Positions 52,007 to 61,406 of a stretch of DNA of 64,000 nucleotides are shown here, in pieces (position 1 is the first letter of the stretch; every line of letters begins with the position of its first letter). Both the position numbers and the translations under genes were made by a program. The stretch comes from Flavobacterium chilense (GTDB lineage Bacteria; Bacteroidota; Bacteroidia; Flavobacteriales; Flavobacteriaceae). A model generated the notes under the pieces. It saw nothing but the letters and a program-made list of their open reading frames with translations, was not told the DNA's origin and made no database searches. Where the stretch lies: positions 1-64,000 of the forward strand of contig NZ_LSYT01000014.1 in assembly GCF_001602525.1 (NCBI RefSeq). The letters run 5' to 3'.

Positions 52007-54409
52007 ATGAAATATTTTAGTTTAAAAACGCCACGGTTTTTATTTATTATGAGTTTTTTATTTTCTATATCATTCTCTTTTGCACAACAAACCAACGGAA
52101 AAATAAAGGGAAAAATAACAACTTCTGACGGAAAACCAGTTTCTGGAGTAACTATTACACTTAAAAACTCCAACTACAAAACCATAACCAACAGCAATGG
52201 AGGTTTTACATTTAATAAAGTTGCTGAAAACATTTATACTTTAGAAACCTCTTCGCCAAACTATGAAACTATCCAACAGCAAATTACTGTTGTAAATAAT
52301 GAAACGGCAAATGTAAATTTAGTTTTAAAATTTTCAGGTAATGGCAATATAAAAGAAGTAGAAGAAGCTTCAGACAAAGGCGGCGATCAGCTGGATGAGA
52401 TAATCGTTTCAGCAAGCAGAAAAGTAGAAACATTATCAAAAACGCCATCTTCGGTAACCGTAATCAACGCAAAAGATATTGAAGATTTATCTATAGTAAG
52501 TCCAAACATTGCCAATGTTGTCGCTTATGCAGTTCCGGGTTTAGGATCTGCAACTAATAATACAGGGAATTACGGACAAACTCTTCGAGGGAGAAATCCG
52601 CTGGTTCTTATAGACGGAATTCCGCAATCTACTCCGCTAAAATCAGCAGGAAGAGAGCTTCGTTCTATCGATCCTTCTGTAATTGAACGTATCGAGGTGA
52701 TCAAAGGCGCAACGGCTATTTATGGTAACGGAGCTGATGGCGGACTGATTAATTATATCACTAAATCAGGCAAAACCGAAAAGAAATTTGCCGGATACAG
52801 CGAAGCAGGAACAACAGGAAACATAAAAGGAGACAGTACAGTTGGATACAGATTTAACCAGCAGTTTTACGGAAAAATTAAACGTTTTAATTATATGGTT
52901 GCCGGTACTTATGAAAAAACAGGTGTTTTTCGTGATGGAGAAGGACAGGTGATCTCACCGGAATATGGACTAGGAGAGACTAAAACGTATAATATTTTTA
53001 CTAAAGTTGGTTACAATTTAACAAACAAACAAAGAATTGAACTGATGTATAATTATTTCAGTTCTAATCAGGATTCTGATTTTATCCTCAAAAATGGTGT
53101 TTACGGTGTATCTCCTGCCATTGGAATTCTCGGAAACAGACCCGGGGTTGACGAAGGAACACGATACAATCATAATGCGAACCTGCAATATGTAAACCGA
53201 CAAATTTTTGGAAATACGTCACTTACGGCAAATGTTTATTTTCAGGATTTCTTAACGATATTTTCTAATTCTACTTTTTTCTACGGCAGTGGCCAGTCTC
53301 AGACAGCATCTGCGAAAAAAGGTTTAAGAGTTTATCTGAATTCTCCATTTACGGTTTCTTCAAACTTTACCGGAGATGTTACGTATGGTTTTGATTTACT
53401 TAATGACAAAACGAACCAAAAACTGGTTGACGGACGAGTTTGGGTTCCTAATATAAATATGGTTAATCTGGCTCCTTATGCACAATTATCAACTCAGTTG
53501 TTTGGCGACTGGACTGTAAAAGCAGGTTTGCGTGCTGAGAATATAAAGATAAATATCGACGATTATAATACCCTTGCGACAGGAGCAAACGGAGCGGGAA
53601 GTATTGCTGTAAAAGGCGGTGATCTTACTTATGATGCGTTTGTTTTTAATACCGGTATTCGATATTCGAGATTTAAATTCTTTAATCCTTTTGTGAGTTT
53701 TTCTCAATCTTTCTCTGTATTTGATCTGGGCCGTGTACTTACGAATGCTAAAGAAGATGCGATATCAAAATTACAGACAAAACCTATTATTGTAAATAAT
53801 TATGAGGGAGGTTTTAGCAGCCAGTTAGGGAAATTTAATTTGAGTGCTGCTTATTATTTCAGTACTTCTAAACTTGGAACAAATCTGGTTCAGGTTGATG
53901 GTTATCTGGTGGCTGAACGTTTACCGGAAAGAGTATGGGGATATGAAGTACAGGCAGATTACCAAATCATCAAACAACTTACAATAGGAGGAAATTATGC
54001 TTATGTACAAGGTAGAGGTGATAAAGATTCTGACGGACATTTTTACGGAGATAATGATATATATTTAAAATCAAACCGAATTCCTCCGGTAAAAGTAACG
54101 GGTTATGCTAAATACGGTGATAAGAGATTAAATGTAGAATTATACTGGATGCTGGTTGGTGATCGTGATCTTTTTCAGCCTAATGCCAAAGGTGCTTATG
54201 CGATTGGAGAAGGACCAATAAAATCATTTAATTTATGGAATCTGGCTTCGGCTTATAAAGTAACAGATAGTATCAGGGTAAAACTTGGAATCGAAAATAT
54301 ATTCAATACAGATTATTATCCTACAACTTCTCAGTTCTATGGAACTAATGCAAATTATACCAGAGGAAACGGTACAAGATTTAACCTCGCACTTGGTTAT
54401 AGCTTTTAA
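52007..54409 (+). CDS. TonB-dependent siderophore receptor
   Basis: 800 aa. A signal peptide (FLFIMSFLFSISFSFA) is followed by a carboxypeptidase-regulatory-like domain (about 30-110, GKITTSDGKPVSGVTITLKN), a TonB box region near 125-135 (LDEIIVSASRK), the plug (about 140-245, GNYGQTLRGRNPLVLIDGIP, ERIEVIKGATAIYGNGADGG) and a 22-strand barrel ending in aromatic Phe (LALGYSF). The layout is that of FecA/FhuA-like ferric-siderophore receptors of Bacteroidota. It lies between a PepSY gene and a siderophore biosynthesis cluster, so it likely takes up that siderophore or a related hydroxamate. Confidence 0.92.
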   Translation: MKYFSLKTPRFLFIMSFLFSISFSFAQQTNGKIKGKITTSDGKPVSGVTITLKNSNYKTITNSNGGFTFNKVAENIYTLETSSPNYETIQQQITVVNNETANVNLVLKFSGNGNIKEVEEASDKGGDQLDEIIVSASRKVETLSKTPSSVTVINAKDIEDLSIVSPNIANVVAYAVPGLGSATNNTGNYGQTLRGRNPLVLIDGIPQSTPLKSAGRELRSIDPSVIERIEVIKGATAIYGNGADGGLINYITKSGKTEKKFAGYSEAGTTGNIKGDSTVGYRFNQQFYGKIKRFNYMVAGTYEKTGVFRDGEGQVISPEYGLGETKTYNIFTKVGYNLTNKQRIELMYNYFSSNQDSDFILKNGVYGVSPAIGILGNRPGVDEGTRYNHNANLQYVNRQIFGNTSLTANVYFQDFLTIFSNSTFFYGSGQSQTASAKKGLRVYLNSPFTVSSNFTGDVTYGFDLLNDKTNQKLVDGRVWVPNINMVNLAPYAQLSTQLFGDWTVKAGLRAENIKINIDDYNTLATGANGAGSIAVKGGDLTYDAFVFNTGIRYSRFKFFNPFVSFSQSFSVFDLGRVLTNAKEDAISKLQTKPIIVNNYEGGFSSQLGKFNLSAAYYFSTSKLGTNLVQVDGYLVAERLPERVWGYEVQADYQIIKQLTIGGNYAYVQGRGDKDSDGHFYGDNDIYLKSNRIPPVKVTGYAKYGDKRLNVELYWMLVGDRDLFQPNAKGAYAIGEGPIKSFNLWNLASAYKVTDSIRVKLGIENIFNTDYYPTTSQFYGTNANYTRGNGTRFNLALGYSF

Positions 54410-54451
54410 AAGATGGTAGAATAAAGAAGATTTTTTGTTTTTTTATTTGAG

Positions 54452-54487
54452 AGGTTTCTGGCGATTTTTTGTCAGGAACCTTTTTTT
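54452..54487 (+). terminator. Terminator of the TonB receptor gene
   Basis: Stem AGGTTTCTG (54452-54460) with CAGGAACCT (54473-54481), one mismatch, followed by seven T. Confidence 0.8.
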
Positions 54488-54532
54488 AATCCTAATTATC
54501 AAAATATTTTTTTGCTGCGAATGTGATTATAA

Positions 54533-54564
54533 AAAAAGGCTGCCAAAATTTTGACAGCCTTTTT
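54533..54564. terminator. Bidirectional terminator at the end of the siderophore operon
   Basis: A long nearly perfect stem, AAAAAGGCTG (54533-54542) with CAGCCTTTTT (54555-54564), flanked by A and T runs, 10 bp after the ligase stop. It would stop transcription from both sides. Confidence 0.85.
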
Positions 54565-54573
54565 AAATTGTTA

Positions 54574-55962
54574 TCAGACAAGACTTTCCATTTCAAGCCA
54601 TTCTTTAAGTATCGGGTAATTTACTTTTCCGTTAGCAGTAAGCGGTACATCTTGTATAGGCATTACTTTTAAAGAACTGGCATGCAGATTTAGCTTGGCT
54701 TTTAAAACTTTCAGAATTAATTCTTTGTTCAGGTTTGAATCTGTATACATAACAGCTAAATGTTTATCATTGATTCCTAAACAAATAAAAGTCTGTCCGC
54801 CCAAAGCATCTTTTAGAAGCAATTCTGTTTCATCGAGATTGAGTCGGACACCAAATAATTTTACAATTCGTTTTATTCGGCCTACAATATAATAATAACC
54901 TTCATCGTCGATTCTTGCTTTATCGCCTGTATGGAGTTTTTCCTGTTGTTCAAAAAACTGAAGATCTGATCTGATGTTAGCGTAACCACCAAATACATTT
55001 GGACCAATATAGATTAGTTCATCTGTTTCATTGTCGATTTCGAAACGTCCGTTTTTTACCGGCAAACCAATTGAAGTTCCTTTTCGTAATAAATCCTTTG
55101 GAGGCAGATAAGCCATTCTTCCGCAAGCTTCAGTCTGACCATATTGAGCAAAGAATAGTTTATCGAATTTTTTACTAAATTCAGCAATTGCTTCGATGAG
55201 TTTATGGTTTAGCATTCCGCCGGTATGCGTAAGATAACGGAGTGAAGGGTGATCTTTTTTGAAGAATCCAATACTGTACAGCATTTCATAAAAATAAGGA
55301 ACACCACCCAGAGTAGAATATCCGTATTTTTTGAAATCTGACCAGAATTCTTTCTGAAAAGCATCTTTATCAGTACAAATAATCTGATTCGCTTTTATGC
55401 AATTGGTCGTAAAAATAGATAAGCCATACACAAAATTAATGGGCACATTCAATGGTACTACATCATCTGTTCGAATAGGCATATATTCCATAATAGACTT
55501 TGCATTCTGAACCAGATTTTCATCAGAAAGCCTGACGAATTTTGGAGAACCTGTTGTTCCGGATGTACTCAGTAAAAGTTTAATTTTAGCGTGTATCGGA
55601 TAAATTAGATTTACATTTCGTTTGAACAAAACAATAGTATCTGAGGCATTTACCACGCTGTAACCTTCAATACTGGTACGTGTTGGATCATAGATATAAT
55701 AAGGCGTATATTTTTGCTCTAAATTCTCCTTAAAATCCTCCAGCAATCCCATTCCTAATAAGGCTATTGTATACCTGCTCTGATAAAAATTCAGTAAAGC
55801 TTCAATTGCAGGTAACTGATTGTCATTGTAGATAAAAACCACCGAACGCAGGTTCTCGATATCCAGTGACTGATCCATTTCTGCAATAGATTTCGAAACT
55901 CCTGTACTGGAATCTGTAAAGGTCAGTTTTTCATTTTTCCTGATTAAATCGTATAGTTCCAT
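54574..55962 (-). CDS. AMP-forming ligase (adenylation enzyme) of the siderophore cluster
   Basis: 462 aa with all adenylation motifs: STSGTTGSPK (132-141), QYGQTE (273-278), HTGD (344-347), GRIKR (361-365) and the catalytic Lys446 in LTANGKVNYP. It activates a carboxylic acid as acyl-AMP, most likely for transfer to the carrier protein encoded 15 bp upstream. The pair parallels AsbC/AsbD, which load 3,4-dihydroxybenzoate for petrobactin. Whether an aryl or fatty acid is used here cannot be read from sequence. The start at 55962 follows the carrier gene closely, so they are co-transcribed. Confidence 0.85.
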   Translation of the reverse strand: MELYDLIRKNEKLTFTDSSTGVSKSIAEMDQSLDIENLRSVVFIYNDNQLPAIEALLNFYQSRYTIALLGMGLLEDFKENLEQKYTPYYIYDPTRTSIEGYSVVNASDTIVLFKRNVNLIYPIHAKIKLLLSTSGTTGSPKFVRLSDENLVQNAKSIMEYMPIRTDDVVPLNVPINFVYGLSIFTTNCIKANQIICTDKDAFQKEFWSDFKKYGYSTLGGVPYFYEMLYSIGFFKKDHPSLRYLTHTGGMLNHKLIEAIAEFSKKFDKLFFAQYGQTEACGRMAYLPPKDLLRKGTSIGLPVKNGRFEIDNETDELIYIGPNVFGGYANIRSDLQFFEQQEKLHTGDKARIDDEGYYYIVGRIKRIVKLFGVRLNLDETELLLKDALGGQTFICLGINDKHLAVMYTDSNLNKELILKVLKAKLNLHASSLKVMPIQDVPLTANGKVNYPILKEWLEMESLV

Positions 55963-55977
55963 AGGTTAAGGTCTATT

Positions 55978-56220
55978 CTAATTAATTTCAAATCCGTATT
56001 TTTTAAGGATATCTTTTATTTTTGCTACACTTCCCATTTCCAGAATATCTTCCATTTCGATAGCAATATCATAAGTACTTTCCAGTTCCTGAACCAGCAC
56101 TAAATGGCTCATAGAATCCCATTCGGCTATAGCCTGATATTCTAACTGATCGTTTACTGCTTCAACAGGAATTTCAAAAGCTCTTGCAAATACTCCGTGT
56201 AATTGTTCTATTGTACTCAT
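55978..56220 (-). CDS. Acyl/aryl carrier protein
   Basis: 80 aa. The phosphopantetheine attachment site is Ser36 in AEWDSMSHLVLV, and the acidic four-helix pattern (IAIEMEDILEMGSVAKIKDI) is that of a free-standing carrier protein. It needs a 4'-phosphopantetheinyl transferase from elsewhere in the genome. It directly precedes the adenylating ligase and so should accept its acyl group. Confidence 0.9.
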   Translation of the reverse strand: MSTIEQLHGVFARAFEIPVEAVNDQLEYQAIAEWDSMSHLVLVQELESTYDIAIEMEDILEMGSVAKIKDILKKYGFEIN

Positions 56221-56404
56221 TTTTCTATTATTTAAATTAAATTGATTAAGGGTGTAATTATGTTTGTATGTGTTTGTTTTTTCATGTAGATTTTAAAAAG
56301 ATTTAAGCAGATATATGTAGATAATTATCTCAAATTAAATCTGCTGTAATCTCTGAAATCTGCGTGAAATAAAAACTTTTAAATTATGTATTATGATAGC
56401 TGTC

Positions 56405-56549
56405 GCTCCGCTGGAGCTTTGGGAAACATGGCATTATAAATTTTCTATAAACAGGGTACTCCTCCGGAGCTTTTAATACATGTTAAGTCCCATTGGGACG
56501 TAATCTTTATAGAAAATCAAGTAGCTGTTTCGTTAAACCCCAGCGGGGT
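56405..56549. repeat. Mosaic of short GC-rich palindromes (dispersed repeat type)
   Basis: Within 145 bp lie four perfect short palindromes: GCTCC-GCT-GGAGC (56405-56417), CTCCGGAG (56462-56469), GTCCC-ATT-GGGAC (56487-56499) and ACCCC-AGC-GGGGT (56537-56549). The arms ATTTTCTATAAA (56440-56451) and TTTATAGAAAAT (56506-56517) pair around the middle ones. The element is GC-rich against the surroundings and fills the gap between carrier and MATE genes, which otherwise holds nothing. It looks like a dispersed repeat of the REP/BIME kind. Confidence 0.75.
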
Positions 56550-56576
56550 GACATATTATCTGTTGAATAACTTTTA

Positions 56577-57983
56577 TTAAACTTTGGTATGTTTCCATTT
56601 TCCTTTTCGGAAAACAATTATACAGGCAACTGCAAGTACAATTTCAGAAACCAGAATGGCTGTAAAAACCCCGTTTGATCCCAGTTCAAAAGAAATTCCC
56701 AAGGCATAGGCAAGAGGGATCTGAACAATATAAAACATCAGGATATAAAGCCAGGTTACCACTTTGACTTCGCCTGCCGCATTAAGTGCTCTTGAAATGA
56801 CCATGGTATAACCCAAAAGAATATAAGCCATGGAGATAAAATGAATATATCTGGTACTAAAAGAAATGACTTCCGGAATATCTGTAAAAATTTTAACCAC
56901 CGGAACGGCAAGAAAAATCCAGGAGATTCCAATCAAAACCAGAAAACCCATATTCAGCATTCCTGCTCTCCAGACTGATTTTTCGGCTCTTTCAGGTTGT
57001 TTAGCCCCAAGATTTTGTCCGGTTAATATTCCGGCTGCATTTCCAAGTCCCCACGCGGGCATTGTGGCAATAGAGGTAACTCTTTGTGCGAGAATATATC
57101 CTGCCAGGGCATTAGGACCAAAGTGGGACATAATTTTAATCATGAATACCCAACTTGAAGCAGGAATGATAAACTGAACCGTACCACCAAAAGCTAGTTT
57201 TAGTACTCGTTTAAAAATAGCCAGCTGAAAAACCAATTGTGCCATTCCGATTTTCATCACCGTTTTGCCTCTTATAAGAAACCATGCCTGATACAATACG
57301 CCAATAATTCTGGCAATTAGAGTAGCTAATCCTACACCCAGTAAACCATAAGCGGGAATTGGTCCCCAGCCAAAAATAAATACAGGACATAAAATGATAT
57401 TCAGGGCGTTAGAAAGCCAGAGTATTCGCATGGCAGTTGAAGCATCGCCCGCTCCGCGAAATATTCCGTTTATTACAATTCTTAGAATCAGGAATCCGCT
57501 GGAGGCAAACATCACGACACCATAATCAGTTCCTTCCTGAACCATAGCATCAGAAAGTCCCATGGCACTCATAATATCGGTGGTCCATACGGAACAAACA
57601 ACACTAATGAGTATGGCAATTGGGGTTGTTACATAAATAACCTGCATTGCAGTCTGACCTGCTGCCTTGAATTTTTTTTCTCCAATTCTTCTCGAAATCA
57701 TAGCTGATGCTGCAATACCAAGACCTATCGAAACAGAATAACAAAAGGTGATAAATGTTGTGGTAGCGCCCGCTATAGAAATAGCATTCGTACCTAATCT
57801 GCTTACGAAGAAAAGGTTGGAGCATACAAATAAAGATTCCATCAGCAACTCAGCCACCATAGGCACTGACAATAAAATAATGGTTTTATTGATGCTGCCT
57901 GAAGTAAAATTACTTTCAGTTCCTGCTAAAGAACGCCTTAAGAGGCTAAAGAAAGAGCGTGTTTTTAAAATTGCTTCTTTCAT
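56577..57983 (-). CDS. MATE-family efflux transporter, probable siderophore exporter
   Basis: 468 aa with about 12 membrane helices in two homologous halves (for example IILLSVPMVAELLMESLFVC, LAFGGTVQFIIPASSWVFMI), the MATE/NorM-DinF pattern. Its start shares one base with the stop of the upstream synthetase gene, so translation is coupled. Placed inside the biosynthetic operon, it most likely exports the siderophore or a precursor, driven by Na+ or H+. Confidence 0.88.
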   Translation of the reverse strand: MKEAILKTRSFFSLLRRSLAGTESNFTSGSINKTIILLSVPMVAELLMESLFVCSNLFFVSRLGTNAISIAGATTTFITFCYSVSIGLGIAASAMISRRIGEKKFKAAGQTAMQVIYVTTPIAILISVVCSVWTTDIMSAMGLSDAMVQEGTDYGVVMFASSGFLILRIVINGIFRGAGDASTAMRILWLSNALNIILCPVFIFGWGPIPAYGLLGVGLATLIARIIGVLYQAWFLIRGKTVMKIGMAQLVFQLAIFKRVLKLAFGGTVQFIIPASSWVFMIKIMSHFGPNALAGYILAQRVTSIATMPAWGLGNAAGILTGQNLGAKQPERAEKSVWRAGMLNMGFLVLIGISWIFLAVPVVKIFTDIPEVISFSTRYIHFISMAYILLGYTMVISRALNAAGEVKVVTWLYILMFYIVQIPLAYALGISFELGSNGVFTAILVSEIVLAVACIIVFRKGKWKHTKV

Positions 57984-59815
57984 TAGTTTTCTTTTTCTAT
58001 TAGTAACTCTTCTGCTATTAACTGATGTAAGGGATTAGGAATAAAACCACTTTTTTTCATGTGCGGAAAACCGGCCGTTTCTTCATAACCATTATATAAA
58101 CGTCGGCTGTTAAAAATAAGACGCTTAAATTCCGGAATGAATAAATTGTATTTATCAAACATATCCTTAAGTTCCGGATGTTCCTGTTGATACTCTAAAA
58201 TGATATCATGAACACAATTCCAAAAAGAAGCTTCAGAATAGTTCATAGTTGTAATTAATGTATCGCTTAAATACCTGAAAAAAGCATCAAAAACAGCGAT
58301 AAGAATGGTTAATGGTGCGTTTTCCGGATTTGGAGAAGCTACAAACATATTCTCTATAAATTCTTGCGGAAGTTTTTTCTTTCCTTCTTCATTAATTAAA
58401 ATATCTCCCACAAAGTCCTGTAAAGCGATGCGTGTTGGAATGTAATCTTTTAAAATAAGAATCACATTTTGTCCGTGAGGATCTATGCATAGAGCATGTT
58501 GGTAATAGATTTGAAGCACAGGTTTTAGATAAGCTGTCATATAAGCTTTTAACCATTGTTCTGTAGAAAGTCCGGATTTTTCTATCAGTTCTTCAACAAG
58601 ACTTTTGCCATGATCGTCTACATAAAGCAATGCTGCCATGGTCATTAAATTTTCTCCGTGTTTTAGAAAGTTAACCGGACTCTCACGCCACATTGCACCC
58701 AGATATTCATTGTACTGATAGGGCGGATTTACAATTTTACTATAACTTGGATGTGTATAGGTAACAGAAACGGTTTCGCCCAAAAGAACAACGCCCATTT
58801 TTTGTAAATGCTCGTCTTTTTTAAGGATATCTTTTAGATATTCGGTAAGTCGTGGTGCGATCGATAACTGCCTTGGACATAAACCTCTGATATGGCTTGT
58901 GTTTAAAATAGACATCGATGTTTTTACATAATGTTTGTTGGGTTTGCTCTGATTAAAAAAGGTTCGAATACTTTGCTGCGGACTGTAAATATCTTCTGTT
59001 AATTCTAAAGGAATAAGATTTTTGGCGGCAATATCATTTGCAAACTGCATAACAAGTTTGTTTTGCCATTGCCATAAGTGCACAGGAATAAAAATATAAT
59101 CTTCCGGATTAACTTTTGATTGTGACAGCTTGTCTTTGAATGCGGCTATTTTTTCATGACCAATTTCATCTTCATAAAAAGAATGTTCGCTCATACTGGT
59201 TTGCAAACGTAAAGTGGCTCTTTTTTTATGGGCTGCAATCCAGACCAAACGAGTTTTTTGACCGGATTCAGGCGTGTAATCTTCATAATCTTTAGAGTCA
59301 AAACCAATACGGCCTTTGTTTACAATTACCCACGGATGTCCGTCAAGGCTGTGTTCTATTGTCTGAAAATCGGCATCTGCCAGTTTTGCTGCAGACAAAC
59401 GACGTTTAGAGTGAATAAAAGCATCAGCATATAAAGTATGCAATAGTTCCTCAATATAATGAGCAAGAGTAAAAGAATTGATGCCAAAAGTTTCCTGAAG
59501 TTCTATAAAAAAATTAGGAACATCGATACGGTCCTGTTTCAGTTCGTCTTCGATTTTATAAATGCTTTCTTTTACAATATGCCAGTAATTCAGGAATCTT
59601 GGATAAGCAGAAAAACTGTAATAAATATTCTCTTTATCAGTTTCAAGTATAAAATGAGTAAGACCATTTTCCTCACGGTTAATTATTTGTGGTTTTGCCA
59701 CATCTTCGCGCATTAATTCTGCAATACTTTTGGCCAGCAGGTTTCGGTTTACCTGATCCCAAATTGCGCCGTAGAGATGTTGTGCGTCTTTGAATGTATT
59801 TTCTGGGGTTGTCAT
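57983..59815 (-). CDS. IucA/IucC-family NIS synthetase
   Basis: 610 aa, normal length for the family. The nucleotide-binding signature GHPWVIVNKGRIGF is at 159-172 (GHP, Lys167, Arg169, GF). The C-terminal FhuF-like part shows AALLYVDDHGKSLVEELIEK. It forms an amide or ester between a carboxylate (citrate, succinyl or similar) and a hydroxamate amine with ATP use. Two NIS synthetases in one cluster, as with IucA/IucC and RhbC/RhbF, suggest two successive condensations. Confidence 0.93.
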   Translation of the reverse strand: MTTPENTFKDAQHLYGAIWDQVNRNLLAKSIAELMREDVAKPQIINREENGLTHFILETDKENIYYSFSAYPRFLNYWHIVKESIYKIEDELKQDRIDVPNFFIELQETFGINSFTLAHYIEELLHTLYADAFIHSKRRLSAAKLADADFQTIEHSLDGHPWVIVNKGRIGFDSKDYEDYTPESGQKTRLVWIAAHKKRATLRLQTSMSEHSFYEDEIGHEKIAAFKDKLSQSKVNPEDYIFIPVHLWQWQNKLVMQFANDIAAKNLIPLELTEDIYSPQQSIRTFFNQSKPNKHYVKTSMSILNTSHIRGLCPRQLSIAPRLTEYLKDILKKDEHLQKMGVVLLGETVSVTYTHPSYSKIVNPPYQYNEYLGAMWRESPVNFLKHGENLMTMAALLYVDDHGKSLVEELIEKSGLSTEQWLKAYMTAYLKPVLQIYYQHALCIDPHGQNVILILKDYIPTRIALQDFVGDILINEEGKKKLPQEFIENMFVASPNPENAPLTILIAVFDAFFRYLSDTLITTMNYSEASFWNCVHDIILEYQQEHPELKDMFDKYNLFIPEFKRLIFNSRRLYNGYEETAGFPHMKKSGFIPNPLHQLIAEELLIEKEN

Positions 59816-59882
59816 TCTAATGTTGTTATTAAAATCTAATTATTTAGTTGCTTGTTTAATTCCATAATCTGTAATTGATTTT

Positions 59883-60017
59883 AACACATAGAAACATAGG
59901 TTTTGAACTGTAAAAAAGATGTTTCACTTATTTAAAATGCACAGAGCTTATCTTGCTATGTGAAAGAAATGTATCTCCTTTTTTATTCTGCATTTAAAAT
60001 CTATGTTTCCGGGTGTT
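59883..60017. repeat. 135-bp element with imperfect terminal inverted repeats
   Basis: AACACATAGAAACATAG (59883-59899) and CTATGTTTCCGGGTGTT (60001-60017) match at 14 of 17 positions when inverted. A CTATGTG occurs inside as well. It fills the only sizeable gap between the hydroxylase and the second synthetase. It looks like a non-autonomous repeat element. Confidence 0.5.
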
Positions 60018-60040
60018 TAATAAAAATTTTGGGAATTGCA

Positions 60041-61390
60041 TCAAATGGATTGTTCGTCTATAAGTTCCATAACATCTGCCGGAGCGTAGGCAGCGGTTTC
60101 TTTTTGTACCCCAAATTGCTGGAAAGCAATTCGTTTTTCGACTTTATAAACTTCACGATTTGCAAGCTGGTTAATGATGATCGAATTTCGGTAAGCACCC
60201 ATTCCTAAATCAGGAGTAGACAGACCGTGAGTGTGCAGCTCTGCATTCTGAACAAAAATGTCCGTTCCGTTTTTATCGATTGTATAATTACGGTGTACAT
60301 TCAATAAACCATTTTCGAGACGATTGATCTTTCCTTGAATTCCGGATAAAATTTCAGGTTCTTTGTACTTATAACCAGTAGCCAGAATAACATAATCGCT
60401 TTGATCTTCATACGGTTCTTCCAGTTCAGTATGTATAAAATCCATAGTATAAGAACCATCAGTTGTTTCGTTTACAGAAGTAAGGCGCAGATTCGAACGC
60501 AATTCTACATTCAGCGGCGTATCTTCTAAACTCATCTCATACAAACTATCAAAGATTTCGTTTATTAATTCCTGATCAATTCCTTTATAAAGTCCGTGTT
60601 GTCTGGCCAAAAGCTGTCTTCGTTTTTCATCAGATAAACTATAAAAGTGATCGACATATTCCGGAGAAGTAAGCTCCAGTGTTAGTTTGGATTTATTATC
60701 AAGCGGGAAAAAGTGAGAAGAACGTGTAAACCATTTTAATTGTAAACCGTTTTCAGTATCAGGCAAAAGATCACGAAACACTTCTGCTGCACTTTGTCCG
60801 GAACCTATAATAGTCACCGAAGCATTTTTAGGAATATGGGATTTAAAATAAAGGTATTTCGAAGCGTGAATGACATTTGGTAAAGCTTCGTCATCAATAA
60901 ACTCCGGAATATGCGGTGAAGTTCCTGTTCCCAGTACAATTTTATGTGCATAATAAGTCGAGGTTATACAAGTCTGAGTATTGATTACCATAATTTTATA
61001 TACACCATCAACATGGTCAACCGAAACTACTTTATGAGAGAATTTACAATTGGTAAGCTGCGAAGCCACCCATTTGCAATATTCATTGTATTCTCTTCTG
61101 TAAATAAAGAAGTTTTCACGAATATAAAATTTATAGATACGTCCGCTTTGTTTAATATAGTTTAAAAAGCTATACTTATTTGACGGATCAGCCATCGTAA
61201 CCAAATCTCCTAAAAACGGAACCTGAAGTGTGGCATTGTTTAGCATAAGTCCCGGATGCCAGTCGAAACCTTCTGCCTGATCAAAGAATAAAGCTGATAG
61301 CTCTTCTACCGGTTCGATAAGAGCGGCAAGCCCTAGATTAAAAGGACCAATTCCGATTCCGATAACTGAATATATTTTTTCTGTACTCAT
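60041..61390 (-). CDS. Lysine/ornithine/diamine N-hydroxylase (flavin monooxygenase)
   Basis: 449 aa. FAD motif GIGIGPFNLG from 11, NADPH motif GSGQSAAEVF from 196, and the late ATGY segment, all as in IucD/PvdA/DesB-type microbial N-hydroxylating monooxygenases. It hydroxylates the terminal amine before acylation to give the hydroxamate. With a decarboxylase in the same operon, the substrate is probably a diamine (cadaverine, putrescine or diaminopropane) rather than the amino acid. It lies 16 bp after the fusion synthetase gene. Confidence 0.93.
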   Translation of the reverse strand: MSTEKIYSVIGIGIGPFNLGLAALIEPVEELSALFFDQAEGFDWHPGLMLNNATLQVPFLGDLVTMADPSNKYSFLNYIKQSGRIYKFYIRENFFIYRREYNEYCKWVASQLTNCKFSHKVVSVDHVDGVYKIMVINTQTCITSTYYAHKIVLGTGTSPHIPEFIDDEALPNVIHASKYLYFKSHIPKNASVTIIGSGQSAAEVFRDLLPDTENGLQLKWFTRSSHFFPLDNKSKLTLELTSPEYVDHFYSLSDEKRRQLLARQHGLYKGIDQELINEIFDSLYEMSLEDTPLNVELRSNLRLTSVNETTDGSYTMDFIHTELEEPYEDQSDYVILATGYKYKEPEILSGIQGKINRLENGLLNVHRNYTIDKNGTDIFVQNAELHTHGLSTPDLGMGAYRNSIIINQLANREVYKVEKRIAFQQFGVQKETAAYAPADVMELIDEQSI

Positions 61391-61406
61391 TTTTGTTTGT
61401 TATAAA

